Shown one piece after another: positions 18,692 through 28,939 of a DNA stretch of 64,000 nt. Below the pieces are notes generated by a model. The model was given only the letters and a program-made list of their open reading frames with translations. It made no database searches and was not told where the DNA came from. Positions within the stretch are counted from its first letter, which is position 1. Each line of letters starts with the position of its first letter. Location: the NCBI GenBank assembly GCA_020186115.1, contig WSYJ01000149.1, positions 620,001-684,000 of the forward strand. The letters are read 5' to 3'. The position numbers and the translations under genes were made by a program. This stretch comes from Histomonas meleagridis. Lineage: Eukaryota > Parabasalia > Tritrichomonadida > Dientamoebidae.

Positions 18692-20419
18692 ATGAATCCA
18701 GAAAAAACAATTAAACAAAAAAGATCACCTTTACGACCAAGTGAAAAGAACATATTTACATCACCAATAATAGCTAATTTTACGAATGGAAAATTATTGA
18801 AATCTCCCACACCAATTTTTAAAATTACACCAACCCAACAAATGCTTGATGCTCGGAAAATTCCGCAAAAACTTATCGGGAAGCCTCGTATAATAGGAAA
18901 TTCCGAACAAGTTGAAATACTTTTCAATCATATTAAAAATGTAGGAAAGTTATTGTTTACTCCACAATTTTTTTCATCTTTGTTTCCTAAATCACTTTCT
19001 CAACTATACAATTATCTTATTACTACGTATAATAATAGAAAATCAAGGATTCCACAATCTCGATTAGATAATCAAAGAGTGACAAATCCACCAAATTTCT
19101 TTGCAAACACTCAAGCAAGCTTGAATTTGTCGCATCCTTTCCAACAAATCAAACGAATGATGAGAATACGAAAATCACAAATTTTGGCAATAACAGATTT
19201 TTTACTTTTATACTTTGGGTTCATTATAATTGTTGGAGATGATGATAATAAAGTACACTCGTTAACGTTATTAAAAACGTTACTTAATCTTGGGATTCCA
19301 TCACGACCAGATGAGTTTAGTATTCTTTTTGCCATAACTATTAAGCAAGGAAATACGAATGAAATAATACATAATTTATCAGTTGATATCCTTAAACTTT
19401 TATCAGAACTTGATCAAAATATTTTTGAACGTGTTCAAACAGGCTCAATGCATCATGATGATGGAATTAAATCTCTCTGCATTGATGTTCTTTCCAAGTT
19501 AAATCCTGAAATGATTCAACAAGAACCACCAAACGAAGAAGAAACTTCTGACGGTGCAATAAATTTTTTAATCCGATCTGAAGAAATGTTTGAAAATGGT
19601 GAACCACCATCAAATGTACTTGAATTTATATATAATGTTATTCATATCATGCAAATTTATCCAAATGTTTCGACAATATTTGAAAAAGGATCAAAGTGTT
19701 TAATGATTGTTCTTTCATTATGTGAAGAATTTCCGATTGATATGATAAGTGAAATATTAAATATTTGTTTTTCTATTTTAAGTGGGGATCAATTACTTGA
19801 AGGAGAGAATTCATTTAATGCTGCCGAGTCAATACAACTTTTAACTAATTATATATTTGATTTAATTCCATCGGACATATTAATTAAATCAATTGCTTTA
19901 GTAATAAGTATTTCTACAGATTCAAGATTAAATTTAATATTAAATAAACTTCAAGAGTATGTAAATCATTCAGAAACAGATATAAGTCAACAACAATTGG
20001 ATGAAATTAATGCATCTCTTGATAGATATCATCCTGATTTCGTTAATAAGCCAAGTTTTCTTTTGGGTTCTGACATAAAAGATGAAACAATTTTGTTAAA
20101 AGATATTTCAAATGAAGAATTAGAAGATTCTATTAATAGATTAAAAAATGGAAATACAGTCTTCATTGAGATGGAAACAATTGTTAAAAAATATGACCCA
20201 ATAATCATACTAAAGTTCCCGTTGTATTTAAGGGGATTCTTGATAAGAGCTTTCGTAATGTATGGTATCGATATACCATTTCAAATAAGTAATGATGAAC
20301 ACGAAATGATACAAAAAATGAAAAATTATTGCATCGAAATGAATGAAGTTGACCTGGAAGATAATGGGAAGTTTGGATTGAATACCCTTTCACAAAGTTT
20401 AATTGCTTTAAAAAAATGA
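18692..20419 (+). CDS. Unknown helical protein, 575 aa
   Basis: Starts at ATG 18692, about 40 bp after the tRNA. The first 60 residues are Lys/Pro/Ser-rich and look disordered (KQKRSPLRPSEKN). The rest is mainly helical with many Leu/Ile-rich segments (LSVDILKLLSELDQNIFERV; VLEFIYNVIHIMQIYP; IALVISISTDSRLNLILNKL), which could form armadillo- or HEAT-like repeats. No family motif is recognised and no membrane or signal segment is convincing. It is convergent with the NTF2-domain gene; a short hairpin sits between the two 3' ends. Function unknown. Confidence 0.8.
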   Translation: MNPEKTIKQKRSPLRPSEKNIFTSPIIANFTNGKLLKSPTPIFKITPTQQMLDARKIPQKLIGKPRIIGNSEQVEILFNHIKNVGKLLFTPQFFSSLFPKSLSQLYNYLITTYNNRKSRIPQSRLDNQRVTNPPNFFANTQASLNLSHPFQQIKRMMRIRKSQILAITDFLLLYFGFIIIVGDDDNKVHSLTLLKTLLNLGIPSRPDEFSILFAITIKQGNTNEIIHNLSVDILKLLSELDQNIFERVQTGSMHHDDGIKSLCIDVLSKLNPEMIQQEPPNEEETSDGAINFLIRSEEMFENGEPPSNVLEFIYNVIHIMQIYPNVSTIFEKGSKCLMIVLSLCEEFPIDMISEILNICFSILSGDQLLEGENSFNAAESIQLLTNYIFDLIPSDILIKSIALVISISTDSRLNLILNKLQEYVNHSETDISQQQLDEINASLDRYHPDFVNKPSFLLGSDIKDETILLKDISNEELEDSINRLKNGNTVFIEMETIVKKYDPIIILKFPLYLRGFLIRAFVMYGIDIPFQISNDEHEMIQKMKNYCIEMNEVDLEDNGKFGLNTLSQSLIALKK

Positions 20420-20579
20420 AATTGTTTTTGTAAAATTTAGAATTTTTTAATATTTTTTTCCCATTTTTATGTTCTAAGTTTAAGCATCCCAAACACTTCA
20501 GTTTTTGAATATAAATCCGATGATTTTTCATTCATTCGATTCTATCGTTGGAAAAAAATATTTTTTCTAAATTAAGGTT

Positions 20580-20600
20580 TTTTTGCACACAGTGCAAAAA
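20580..20600. repeat. Perfect 9-bp inverted repeat between convergent genes
   Basis: TTTTTGCAC, a 3-nt ACA loop, then GTGCAAAAA. It lies between the stops of the unknown gene (20419) and the NTF2-domain gene (20685). It could shape 3' ends of both transcripts or be chance in AT-rich DNA. Confidence 0.45.
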
Positions 20601-20684
20601 TAATAAAAACCAATACAAAATACACACTCGGTTTGCTGACATTCCATTTATAAAAGAAATATTAAATTTTGGGCGACATACTAT

Positions 20685-21209
20685 TTAATCAGATTTATAA
20701 ACGAACTTATTGTTGTTTTTCTTTCGTTTATATTGCCTTTTAGGTTGTGGAATTTCAGTGAGTTGAAGAGCTTCTTCTTCTTCATTGCTTAAGTCATACT
20801 TGAATGAATCAGAAATTACACAAGTTCTTGATGAATCGTCTCCTTCAACAGTTTCAATGAAAAATGTTTGGACAAATTTATGTGTTATTTCACTTTCAAT
20901 TTTTCCAAAAACATTCAAAATAAAGCCACTTCCAACATTTAAGATGTTATAATCCATCACACTGATTTTGCTCCCTCTAGCTATGTGAGGAGTCAAATCC
21001 TTTTTGGCATCTATAAAAGGAATACCATTTGGTGATTCCATAGATTGACGCCATATTATAGCTTTTTCCTGATTGTAAAACTTTGGTAAATCATTTGGTG
21101 CATACGCAAGCTTATTGTAATATGCAGAAATGAATTCCATTGCAATTTCGTTGTTGTTACTCATGCCAGCTAAAGTGGCCACACGTAGCACTTTTTTAAA
21201 CAATGCCAT
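20685..21209 (-). CDS. NTF2-domain protein, G3BP-like N-terminal fold
   Basis: A 174-aa protein from ATG 21209. Residues about 18-140 match the NTF2 domain: AMEFISAYYNKLAYAPNDLPKFY corresponds to the helix that opens NTF2/G3BP, ILNVFGKIESEITHKFVQTF to the central strands, and ISDSFKYD to the end strand (NDIFRYQ in G3BP). The G3BP-style length of the first loop favours that branch over nuclear transport factor 2 itself, but there is no RRM or RGG region. A short basic tail (PKRQYKRKKNNNKF) may bind RNA or serve as a nuclear signal. An octamer CACTTTTT lies 20 nt upstream in sense, next to ATAACGAT. Confidence 0.78.
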   Translation of the reverse strand: MALFKKVLRVATLAGMSNNNEIAMEFISAYYNKLAYAPNDLPKFYNQEKAIIWRQSMESPNGIPFIDAKKDLTPHIARGSKISVMDYNILNVGSGFILNVFGKIESEITHKFVQTFFIETVEGDDSSRTCVISDSFKYDLSNEEEEALQLTEIPQPKRQYKRKKNNNKFVYKSD

Positions 21210-21228
21210 TTTTTGAATATATAACGAT

Positions 21229-21236
21229 AAAAAGTG
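21229..21236 (-). promoter_or_regulatory. CACTTTTT element upstream of the NTF2-domain gene
   Basis: In sense it reads GACACTTTTTATCGTTAT, 20 nt before the ATG at 21209. The position fits a core promoter or initiator element. Confidence 0.4.
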
Positions 21237-21907
21237 TCACCATCCAACAAATCTTGCGAAAAATAATGTTTTTTAAAATTAGTCACACCCTCAATAAGGT
21301 TTTCATATAACTCAATATGTCAACATATAGAGGATAAAGTGTCGATGATAACTGATTTCTGCATGTGGAGTTCTCTGAATTCGTTTTTATTCGATTAGAG
21401 CAATATCTAATCAAGTATAAGCACTTGGATCATCCCCAATTTTTTACTTTCTATAAATCATTTTAAAGAATAAAACTCAAAAGAAATCAATTTGATTAAC
21501 TCCTTCACCAAAATTTATTATTATTACTCAATCAGTAAAAGGTATTTCTTGTGATTAAGAGAGATGCTCAATAATCATATATTAGTTTAAATAGTATTCC
21601 AAATCCAATTCAAATTGAAAGGAAAAAATTGTTTACATGCAGGAACTGTGATTTTTTTTTCTTTTTTACTTCGTAAAGTATATTAACATAAAACGGGGAA
21701 ATGAAGGAGATAAAATTCGTCAAACAAAGTGTTGTTTCAAGTCACATTTTCAACATTCTTGTGGTTTAGTTCATCGTTTCTCATGAGAACACTTCTGAAA
21801 AAGCTCCCTTCTTTCAAAATTTGAACTTCTTGATTGAATTGAACATTCTCAAATTTGTCAAAATGACAACAATTTTCATAGTCATAATATTATCACACCC
21901 TTAAACA
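21237..21907. other. intergenic, no gene seen
   Basis: About 670 bp of AT-rich DNA between the NTF2-domain gene start and the broken small gene. I find no frame, tRNA or repeat worth naming. Confidence 0.4.
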
Positions 21908-22296
21908 ATGATTTTTTGCTTCGCGTGGTGCCTCTTAAGAAACCCTAACATCAAACTTAAACACGATAAATTTGATTCTACTGATACTTTTTTATTATCA
22001 AAACCTGTTGTATCCGTTGATTCGTCCAAACAAGTATACCCCAAGATTATACATCATTTTTAAAAGACACTTATTCAGAAGCATCATTGGAAGAAAATGA
22101 TGATGTTCTTAGCAATGATTATGGAGGAAGTAACCCCCGAGCTCGGTTATTCTCAGCAGTTCGCATTACCAAAGGAATTAAATCAACCAGAAAATATTTT
22201 TCCCGTAATGATATTGAAGAAAATGATTCAAATTCATTAGCCGGTAGTAAATGGATAGAAACTTTTAAATTTCACAATAAAAGGAAAAATATTTGA
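21908..22296 (+). pseudogene. Small broken gene (one frameshift) of unknown function
   Basis: ATG 21908 opens 51 codons that stop at 22061-22063. Before that stop, in a different frame, coding text resumes (SFLKDTYSEASLEENDD) and runs to 22296, with low-complexity acidic and basic stretches and RARLFSAVRITKG. The second frame has no ATG of its own near its start. A single-base change near 22045 would make one frame of about 125 residues. It may be a young pseudogene, a sequencing error or a short intron; the family is not recognised. Confidence 0.45.
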
Positions 22297-22476
22297 ATGA
22301 CAAGAAGTAATTTTATTACTGATGTTTGAATAAAAATCAATTTTTCATTAATTTTTGCAAATATTTTTTTAGCCGTTGGTAATCTTAAAAAACAAAATGC
22401 TCACTACAAAAATCGGAGAATAATTATTTCAACAGTTTGTGTTTAATTTGGTTATATTTAGTTTGGTAAAATCAAT

Positions 22477-24821
22477 TTATTGGTTTTCAAGTAATTGAGC
22501 GATATCTGTGTGCCCATTTTTAGTTGCCAAGAGAAGTGCTGTATTAAATAATTTAAATAATTTCCAAGTATTATTTTGAAATATCAAATTATTAATAAAA
22601 ATATAATATGAATTAAACAAATACCTTTAACAGTGATATCAATTCCTTTTTTTTCAAGAAGTAATTTCACTATTTCAATATAACCATTTTTAGAAGCCAT
22701 CATAATTGCTGTCCAAAATATTTCAAATAATTTCCAAATATTATTTTGGAATAAGAAATTATTAAAATAAGTTTTAAATAAAATAAATTAATGTTTTTAA
22801 TATTAACATCGATTCCATTTTGTTTGAGAAGCAATTTAACAATTTCTGTATTACCATTTTGAGATGCATATAAAAGTGCTGTATTAAATAACTTATATAA
22901 TTTCTAAATATAAAAAACGAAGTTCAACTATCAACAGAACAAATGCGTATTTTGAATGTTAGTATTAATTCCTTCTTTTTTAAGAAGCATTTGAATTATT
23001 TCTAAGTAATCATTTTGTGCTGCAGAAATAAGTGCTGAATTAAATGATCAGAATTATTTTTAAAAACTATATTGAAATACCATATTATAAAATTAATCAT
23101 TTAATAAAATAATTGTATATCACAAGCATTAATATCAATTTCTTCTTGCTCAAGAAGTAATTGAACTGTTTCTTTGTGACCATTTTTAGTTGCTAAAAGA
23201 AGTGCTGTATTAAATATTATAAATAATTTCCAAATATTAATATGAAATTCCAATATATAAAAATAAATCCTAAATAAAATGAATAAATATCTTTCGCATT
23301 AATATCAATTCCCTTTTGTTCAAGAAGTAACTGAACAGTTTCTAAATTACCATTTTCTGATGCATACATAAGTGCTGTTTCAAATAATCCAAATAATTTC
23401 CAAATATTATTTTGAAATATGAAATTATCAAAACATATATCAAATAAAATAATTGAATATCTTTTGCATTAATATCAATTCCCTTTTGTTCAAGAAAGAA
23501 TTGAACAGTTTCTAAATTACCACTTTCAGATGCAAACATAAATGCTGTACGAAATAATCCAAATAATTTCCAAATATTATTTTGATATATCATATTATCA
23601 AAACAAATTACAAATAAAATAATTGAATATCTTTTGCATTAATATCAATTCCCTTTTGTTCAATAAGTAATTTAACTATATCTTTATAACCACCTATAAT
23701 AGCAAACATAAGCGCTGTTCTAAATAATATAAATAATTTCCAAATTTTATTTCAAAACATCATATTATTAAAACAAATTTTAAATCAAACAAACAAATAT
23801 CTTTAGCATTAACATCAAGATCTTTTCTATCAAGAAGTAATTTAACTACTTTATAATGGCCATTTTTAACAGCTAAACTAAGTGCTGTTTTAAAAAAATT
23901 TAATAATTTCCAATTTTTTTTATTGAACATCAAATAATTTAAATAATTTATACGTAAAGTAAATAAATATTTTTAATATTTACATCACATTTTTTTTGTT
24001 CAAGAAGTAATTGAACCACTCTCGAATTCCCTTTTTCAGCAGCCAGCATAAGTGCTGACATAAATAAATCAAATAGTCATCAAATATTATTTCAAAATGT
24101 GAAATTATTACAATAAATTCTGAATAAAATTTATAAACAGCAACAGCATTAAGATCAATATTTTCTTGTTCAAGAAGTAATTTAACTACATGAACATTAC
24201 CTTCTTTAGTAACAGCTGCTTTTATAAGTGCTGTTTCAAATGATATGAATAATTTGCAAATATTATTTTGAAACATAATATTATTAAAATATATTTTAAA
24301 TGAAATAATTAAATATCTTTATAGTTGATATCAATCTCATCGTGAAAATTATCAAGAAGATATTTAACTAAATCAGCATTACCTATTTGAGCTGCACATA
24401 AAAATATTGTTTTAAATATTTAAAATAATTCCCAAATCGCACTTTGAAACGAATAATTTAATAAACAAATTACAAATAATTAATATAAATAGGTAATATT
24501 ATAAAGAAATTTCTCTTGTTTTAACATCGATATACTTCTTTTCAAAAATTAACTTCACTACATCTAATCTACCACATTGAACTGCTTCGAATAGTGCTTC
24601 AACAAATATTAAGTTCAAATTTTAACTTTTTAATAAATATATCAAAACTTTTAAACAAATTTTTTTATGAGCTATGTGGAGTCCAATATGTTCAAGAATT
24701 ACTTTTACTAAATCAATGTAGCCCTTACCAGCTGCTTTACATAGTGCAGATTCAAATATTTTGAATAAATTCCAAATAAAATATGCAATTATAATATATA
24801 AATAAAAATAAATAAAAATTA
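22477..24821 (-). repeat. Array B: 14 ankyrin modules separated by interrupted AT-rich spacers
   Basis: The same architecture as array A. Minus-strand modules start near 24755, 24605, 24415, 24245, 24065, 23900, 23725, 23550, 23380, 23205, 23040, 22890, 22715 and 22540. All are free of stops and frameshifts although they have diverged strongly; compare module 1 (ESALCKAAGKGYIDLVKVIL), module 3 (KTIFLCAAQIGNADLVKYLL) and module 9 (ETALMYASENGNLETVQLLL). The last reads HTDIAQLLENQ and ends at its own stop, 22477-22479. The spacers I followed stop or shift frame. The array continues the protein at 24822-26015 if the spacers are removed. Confidence 0.8.
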
Positions 24822-26015
24822 TTAACATTTTTCATACTTAAACTTAATATATCTATTGCTTTTAAGGTAATTTAAAACTTCATCATTTCCCGAAAATGTC
24901 AAAATCTCATAAACATATATTTTAGTAGGCTTTTTTTGAAGTAAATATTTTAAAAGAAATAAATTACCAGTTTGAATTGCCTTAATCATAAATGACTTAT
25001 CAATTTCCATTCCTTTACTTTCTAAAAATGAGAAAATTTCAAAGTTGTTGTTTGTAATACATTTTTTCCCTAACGAAACTAAAAATTTAATTTCAATTAA
25101 TTTGTTTTCATAAAGATAATTAAATACATCATTCCGATGAAGCATAATTAACGCTTTACATGCATCTCCAAATTTTAAATGATTTTGTTCACATAAATGA
25201 ATTACCTCTAAGTTACCACCTGCAGCTGCATATTTCCCTGTATTTGTTGTTTTGCACTCATTTAATAGAAAATATCTAAAACATTTAACTGCTCCAAAAA
25301 ATGCTGCATAATCAATTAATGTTATATTTTTATTATTAATAAATGAACATCTTTCATAAAGTGATGGTTCAATTGTTTGATTAAAATCAAAATTTTCTCT
25401 TGATGATATTTCTTGAAGTCTTTCGATTTCATCATTTCGGATTATTTTCGCAAGTTCACCTGGATTAATTCCTTCTTTAATTAATTTTTTATGAAGTTCC
25501 CAATCATTATTTGATAGTTCATCATAATGTTCTGATATGAAATCACTAAAATCTGTTTTATATAAATCATTTTCATCGTTTATATACACAAAATATGGTA
25601 ATTTTTTGTACCTGAGTTTGTCTGTACAAATCATTTCGTTTTCAACCATTTTTTCAAGAATATAACTTGATTCTTGAGTTTCTTTATAAATAAGAAGATG
25701 ATCTATAAAAATATCTATAATAGATTTACATGTATTGCCCATAATTTCTCTTTCTTTTGTTTGAACTATTTTTAAAAAATCAAAACATAATTTATAATTA
25801 TCTTTTGATACAAAATATGAATACAAGAATCTGCAAATAGCTAAATTAAATGAATAAGAATATTCTTTGGAAAAAATATTCATAATCAAACCGACAGATT
25901 CATTAATATTTTCTTCATTTAAATCAAAAATAATTTGTTCAATAGACTGTAATGTTTCCATGTTTTCGTTATTATTGCCTTTTATTTTTCTTTTGCTTCT
26001 AAAAGGTAAATTCAT
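24822..26015 (-). CDS. DUF3447-type ankyrin protein, N-terminal part (locus B)
   Basis: A 397-codon frame from ATG 26015, a clear paralogue of the gene at 17283-18482. Shared landmarks are EQIIFDLNEENINES, EYSYSFNLAICRFLYSYF, WELHKKLIKEGINPGELAKI, DFNQTIEPSLYERCSFI, NITLIDYAAFFGAVKCFRYF and GKYAAAGGNLEVIHLCEQ. The first 20 residues are basic (RSKRKIKGNN). The frame ends at YIKFKYEKC, the point equivalent to DVNAKDI of the modules, so it closes at the first spacer just as in locus A. A CACTTTTT octamer lies 57 nt upstream in sense (GTCACTTTTTATTTATT). The two loci face the same way, 4 kb apart, and look like a segmental duplication that has since diverged. Confidence 0.85.
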   Translation of the reverse strand: MNLPFRSKRKIKGNNNENMETLQSIEQIIFDLNEENINESVGLIMNIFSKEYSYSFNLAICRFLYSYFVSKDNYKLCFDFLKIVQTKEREIMGNTCKSIIDIFIDHLLIYKETQESSYILEKMVENEMICTDKLRYKKLPYFVYINDENDLYKTDFSDFISEHYDELSNNDWELHKKLIKEGINPGELAKIIRNDEIERLQEISSRENFDFNQTIEPSLYERCSFINNKNITLIDYAAFFGAVKCFRYFLLNECKTTNTGKYAAAGGNLEVIHLCEQNHLKFGDACKALIMLHRNDVFNYLYENKLIEIKFLVSLGKKCITNNNFEIFSFLESKGMEIDKSFMIKAIQTGNLFLLKYLLQKKPTKIYVYEILTFSGNDEVLNYLKSNRYIKFKYEKC

Positions 26016-26071
26016 TTGATATCAATGAATATTATGTATAACAAGTAAACTAAACAAAAATTCTAATAAAT

Positions 26072-26079
26072 AAAAAGTG
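26072..26079 (-). promoter_or_regulatory. CACTTTTT element upstream of DUF3447 locus B
   Basis: In sense CGTCACTTTTTATT, 57 nt before the ATG at 26015; TCACT fits the trichomonad initiator consensus. Confidence 0.4.
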
Positions 26080-26572
26080 ACGAGATTTACTTCGAACACA
26101 CATTTGACTTATCGGGGTGTCACAACGATTTTGCAAAATCTCACCTAATATTTTTTATATTGAAGTATTGACACTTTTATCAACGAGTGGTTTATGTTAA
26201 TTCTGTGCTAATTAGCATACAAAAAGTGAGAAACGAATCGCAAACGGTTGCCTTGATTGAAAAAGTTTGACATAACCGGCAAACAGAAACAACTCAAGTT
26301 ACTTAATTCGAGTCGACTGTAAATCCAAGCTTTTTGCCAACGAAAAATATGTTCAAACATACTTAAAGTTAATATTTTAAAGTCAAAATATCATACTAAT
26401 CTGACTAATTTAAATTTGATAATTTCAATAATATAAACTATATTAATCTCAATAAATTTATCAACACGAAAAATTTAAATCAATTTTAGATGAAAAAAAT
26501 GTGATAATCCAAATTTATCTAAAAAAAAAAATATGAATTTTTCATTCTTGAAATTAAAAATTTAATATAAGG
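26080..26572. other. intergenic, no gene seen
   Basis: Between the locus B start and the stop of the BspA-like gene. A second AAAAAGTG copy lies near 26222. No coding signal. Confidence 0.4.
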
Positions 26573-28939
26573 TCAAATCCATTGATCATGATCATTAATC
26601 ACATGTTGATTTAGATTTTGATCAGCAATTTCAAATTCGCTGGAAGAAGAACTCTTATTGCTTATGTTAGATCTTATAACTAATTTATTTTTACTGCGTT
26701 TTATCACAAAAATAATAATTCCAATAATCAAAAGAACCACAGCAATTGCACCACAAATTAATCCTATCAAAGCTTCATTACTTAATTTGTTGCTTTTGTC
26801 TTCTAAATCACTGCTTACAATAATAGAATAAAAATTCGAATAAAAAATATAATAAGTCGAATATTTTATCACTTCATAATCATAAAAAATATGCTTTGTG
26901 AAAATATAAGTAACTGAAGAACCATTAATTATAAGAAAAACAGTGTTTGATAAAAAGGAATTTTTAATGGTTATTGTTTGAGTAATTATTAAGGAATGAG
27001 TAAAAGTTACAAAGTTTGTCAATCTCGAATCTGGTGGAAGTGAACCTGTGAATGTATTTGATTCAGTATATGTATTTGATTTGGTAAATGTATTTGATTG
27101 AGTAAATGTATTTGATTGAGTATATGTATTTGATTGAGTATATGTATTTGATTGAGCAAATGTATTTGATTCAGTGTATGTATTTGATTTGGTAAATGTA
27201 TTTGATTCAGTATATGTATTTGAGTTGGTAAATGTATTTGATTCAGTATATGTATTTGATTTGGTAAATGTATTTGATTGAGTATATGTATTTGATTTGG
27301 TAAATGAATTTGATTCAGTAAAAAGGAGTGTCGGAAATGTAATCTCTGGACATTCTTCAATTGTTGTACCTTTTGAAACATTTAAAGTGCCAAATTTTTC
27401 ACCTTTATATTGAGATGATGTCATAACACATGTTGCAGGAACATAGTGAAAATTTTCAAATAACATTTCTGGCTCATTTTCACCTAAGTAATAAATACAT
27501 TGAAGTTTAATACATGAATCAAAGGCACTAGATTTAATTGTGGTTATAGATTCTGGAATTATAATACTTTGCAATTCACGACAACCAAAAAATGAAAGTA
27601 AGCCAATTGAAATCACAGAATTTGGAATTTTAACATTTCTTAAAGAATAACAAGATAGAAATGTAAAATCTTTGATTGTATTTACTGAATTTGATATATC
27701 AACCCTTGATAATCTAGTACAATATTCAAATGCATATTCTCCAATCGAATTAACATTATTTGGAATTGTGATACTTTTTAAATTAGAGCATGCAAATGAA
27801 TAGCATTTAAATTTTGTAACTGACTTCGGAATTTCAAATATTTCATTTTCGTTTCCTGCAGGATAACAAATGATTGAAGTAAATTGTTTATTATAAAGGA
27901 CGTAATCGTTGTTATAATTAGAATAATATAAATTTTCATCAGAAACTTTAATAAATTGAAGTTTTGTACAACTTTCAAAAACATTTTCTCCAATATATTC
28001 AATTGAATTTGGAAGTGTTAAATTTAATAATGAAGAACAATAGCTAAATACCTCGTCTTCAATTGAAGATACCGAATTTGGAATCGTAACACTTACTATC
28101 GAAGTACTGGCAAATAAACCATTCTTAAGAGTTTTTATAGAATTCGGAATATCAATATGTTTTATAGGAGATATATAAGATAAACCATATCTTTCTATTG
28201 TTGTTACAGAATTTGGAATTATTATTGATACTAATAATTTACAATGGCGAAATGCATATTCTTCAATCGAAGTAACAGATGATGAAATTATAAGATTTTC
28301 TAAACGACAATATTGGAATGAATATGATCCAATAATATTTACTGTATTTGGATTTTCATAAAATTTATTTTCGTTTCCTGCTGGATAACATACAATTCTT
28401 GTGAGATCCTTGGTATAAAGTATTCCATCCCCTTCGAAATTAGAATAATATACATTTTCAGAAGACACTTCAATGGACTGAAGGCTTGTGCAATCATAAA
28501 AAGCATTTGAACCAATCGAATTAACCGAATTTGGAATAATAATATTGCATAAAGAAGTACATGACATAAATGCATTCTTCCCTATTGTATTTAAATTTCC
28601 CCCTATTGAAATTGTTCGTAATTTAGAACATAAACGAAATGCATAGTCACCAATTGAGCAAACTAAATCACCAATTTCAACCGAAATTAATTGTTCGCAT
28701 TGAAAAAATGCTGAGCGAGGTATCTCAGTTATTTCTCCTTCAATTATAACATTTATTGCATAGTTTATGTTTTCATCTTCAAAATCACTACTATCAATTA
28801 TCGTAAGTGTTTTTGTATCAGAATCATATGATTGAAGAGAATGAAAGAAAAATAAGATAATAAAAATATAAGCATAAGATATTCCTGCTTTGGTTCTTTC
28901 TCTATTATTAGAAAATATCTTAAGTAAAAATTTTATCAT
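26573..28939 (-). CDS. BspA-like leucine-rich-repeat surface protein
   Basis: A 788-aa protein if begun at ATG 28939, which is followed by a basic stretch and a hydrophobic signal segment (AYIFIILFFFHSLQS). The frame is open 160 codons further upstream, but that part is low-complexity AT-rich text and is probably not translated. LRR_5 (BspA/TpLRR) repeats fill about residues 60-510, with recurring phrases SIGDYAFRLCSKLRTISI, IIPNSVNSIGSNAFYDC and IPNSVISIGLLSFFGC. A Ser/Thr-rich six-residue repeat stalk follows, then a transmembrane helix (LIGLICGAIAVVLLIIGIII) and a short basic/acidic cytosolic tail ending in DHDQWI. In trichomonads this family is displayed on the cell surface and is linked with adhesion. 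Confidence 0.88.
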   Translation of the reverse strand: MIKFLLKIFSNNRERTKAGISYAYIFIILFFFHSLQSYDSDTKTLTIIDSSDFEDENINYAINVIIEGEITEIPRSAFFQCEQLISVEIGDLVCSIGDYAFRLCSKLRTISIGGNLNTIGKNAFMSCTSLCNIIIPNSVNSIGSNAFYDCTSLQSIEVSSENVYYSNFEGDGILYTKDLTRIVCYPAGNENKFYENPNTVNIIGSYSFQYCRLENLIISSSVTSIEEYAFRHCKLLVSIIIPNSVTTIERYGLSYISPIKHIDIPNSIKTLKNGLFASTSIVSVTIPNSVSSIEDEVFSYCSSLLNLTLPNSIEYIGENVFESCTKLQFIKVSDENLYYSNYNNDYVLYNKQFTSIICYPAGNENEIFEIPKSVTKFKCYSFACSNLKSITIPNNVNSIGEYAFEYCTRLSRVDISNSVNTIKDFTFLSCYSLRNVKIPNSVISIGLLSFFGCRELQSIIIPESITTIKSSAFDSCIKLQCIYYLGENEPEMLFENFHYVPATCVMTSSQYKGEKFGTLNVSKGTTIEECPEITFPTLLFTESNSFTKSNTYTQSNTFTKSNTYTESNTFTNSNTYTESNTFTKSNTYTESNTFAQSNTYTQSNTYTQSNTFTQSNTFTKSNTYTESNTFTGSLPPDSRLTNFVTFTHSLIITQTITIKNSFLSNTVFLIINGSSVTYIFTKHIFYDYEVIKYSTYYIFYSNFYSIIVSSDLEDKSNKLSNEALIGLICGAIAVVLLIIGIIIFVIKRSKNKLVIRSNISNKSSSSSEFEIADQNLNQHVINDHDQWI
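27046..27318 (-). repeat. 18-bp tandem repeat coding SNTxT-x units
   Basis: About fifteen units of 18 bp alternate between SNTFTK/Q/N/G and SNTYTE/Q, forming a Ser/Thr-rich stalk between the LRR domain and the membrane helix. Such text is a likely O-glycosylation region. Near-identity between units indicates recent slippage or recombination. Confidence 0.85.
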
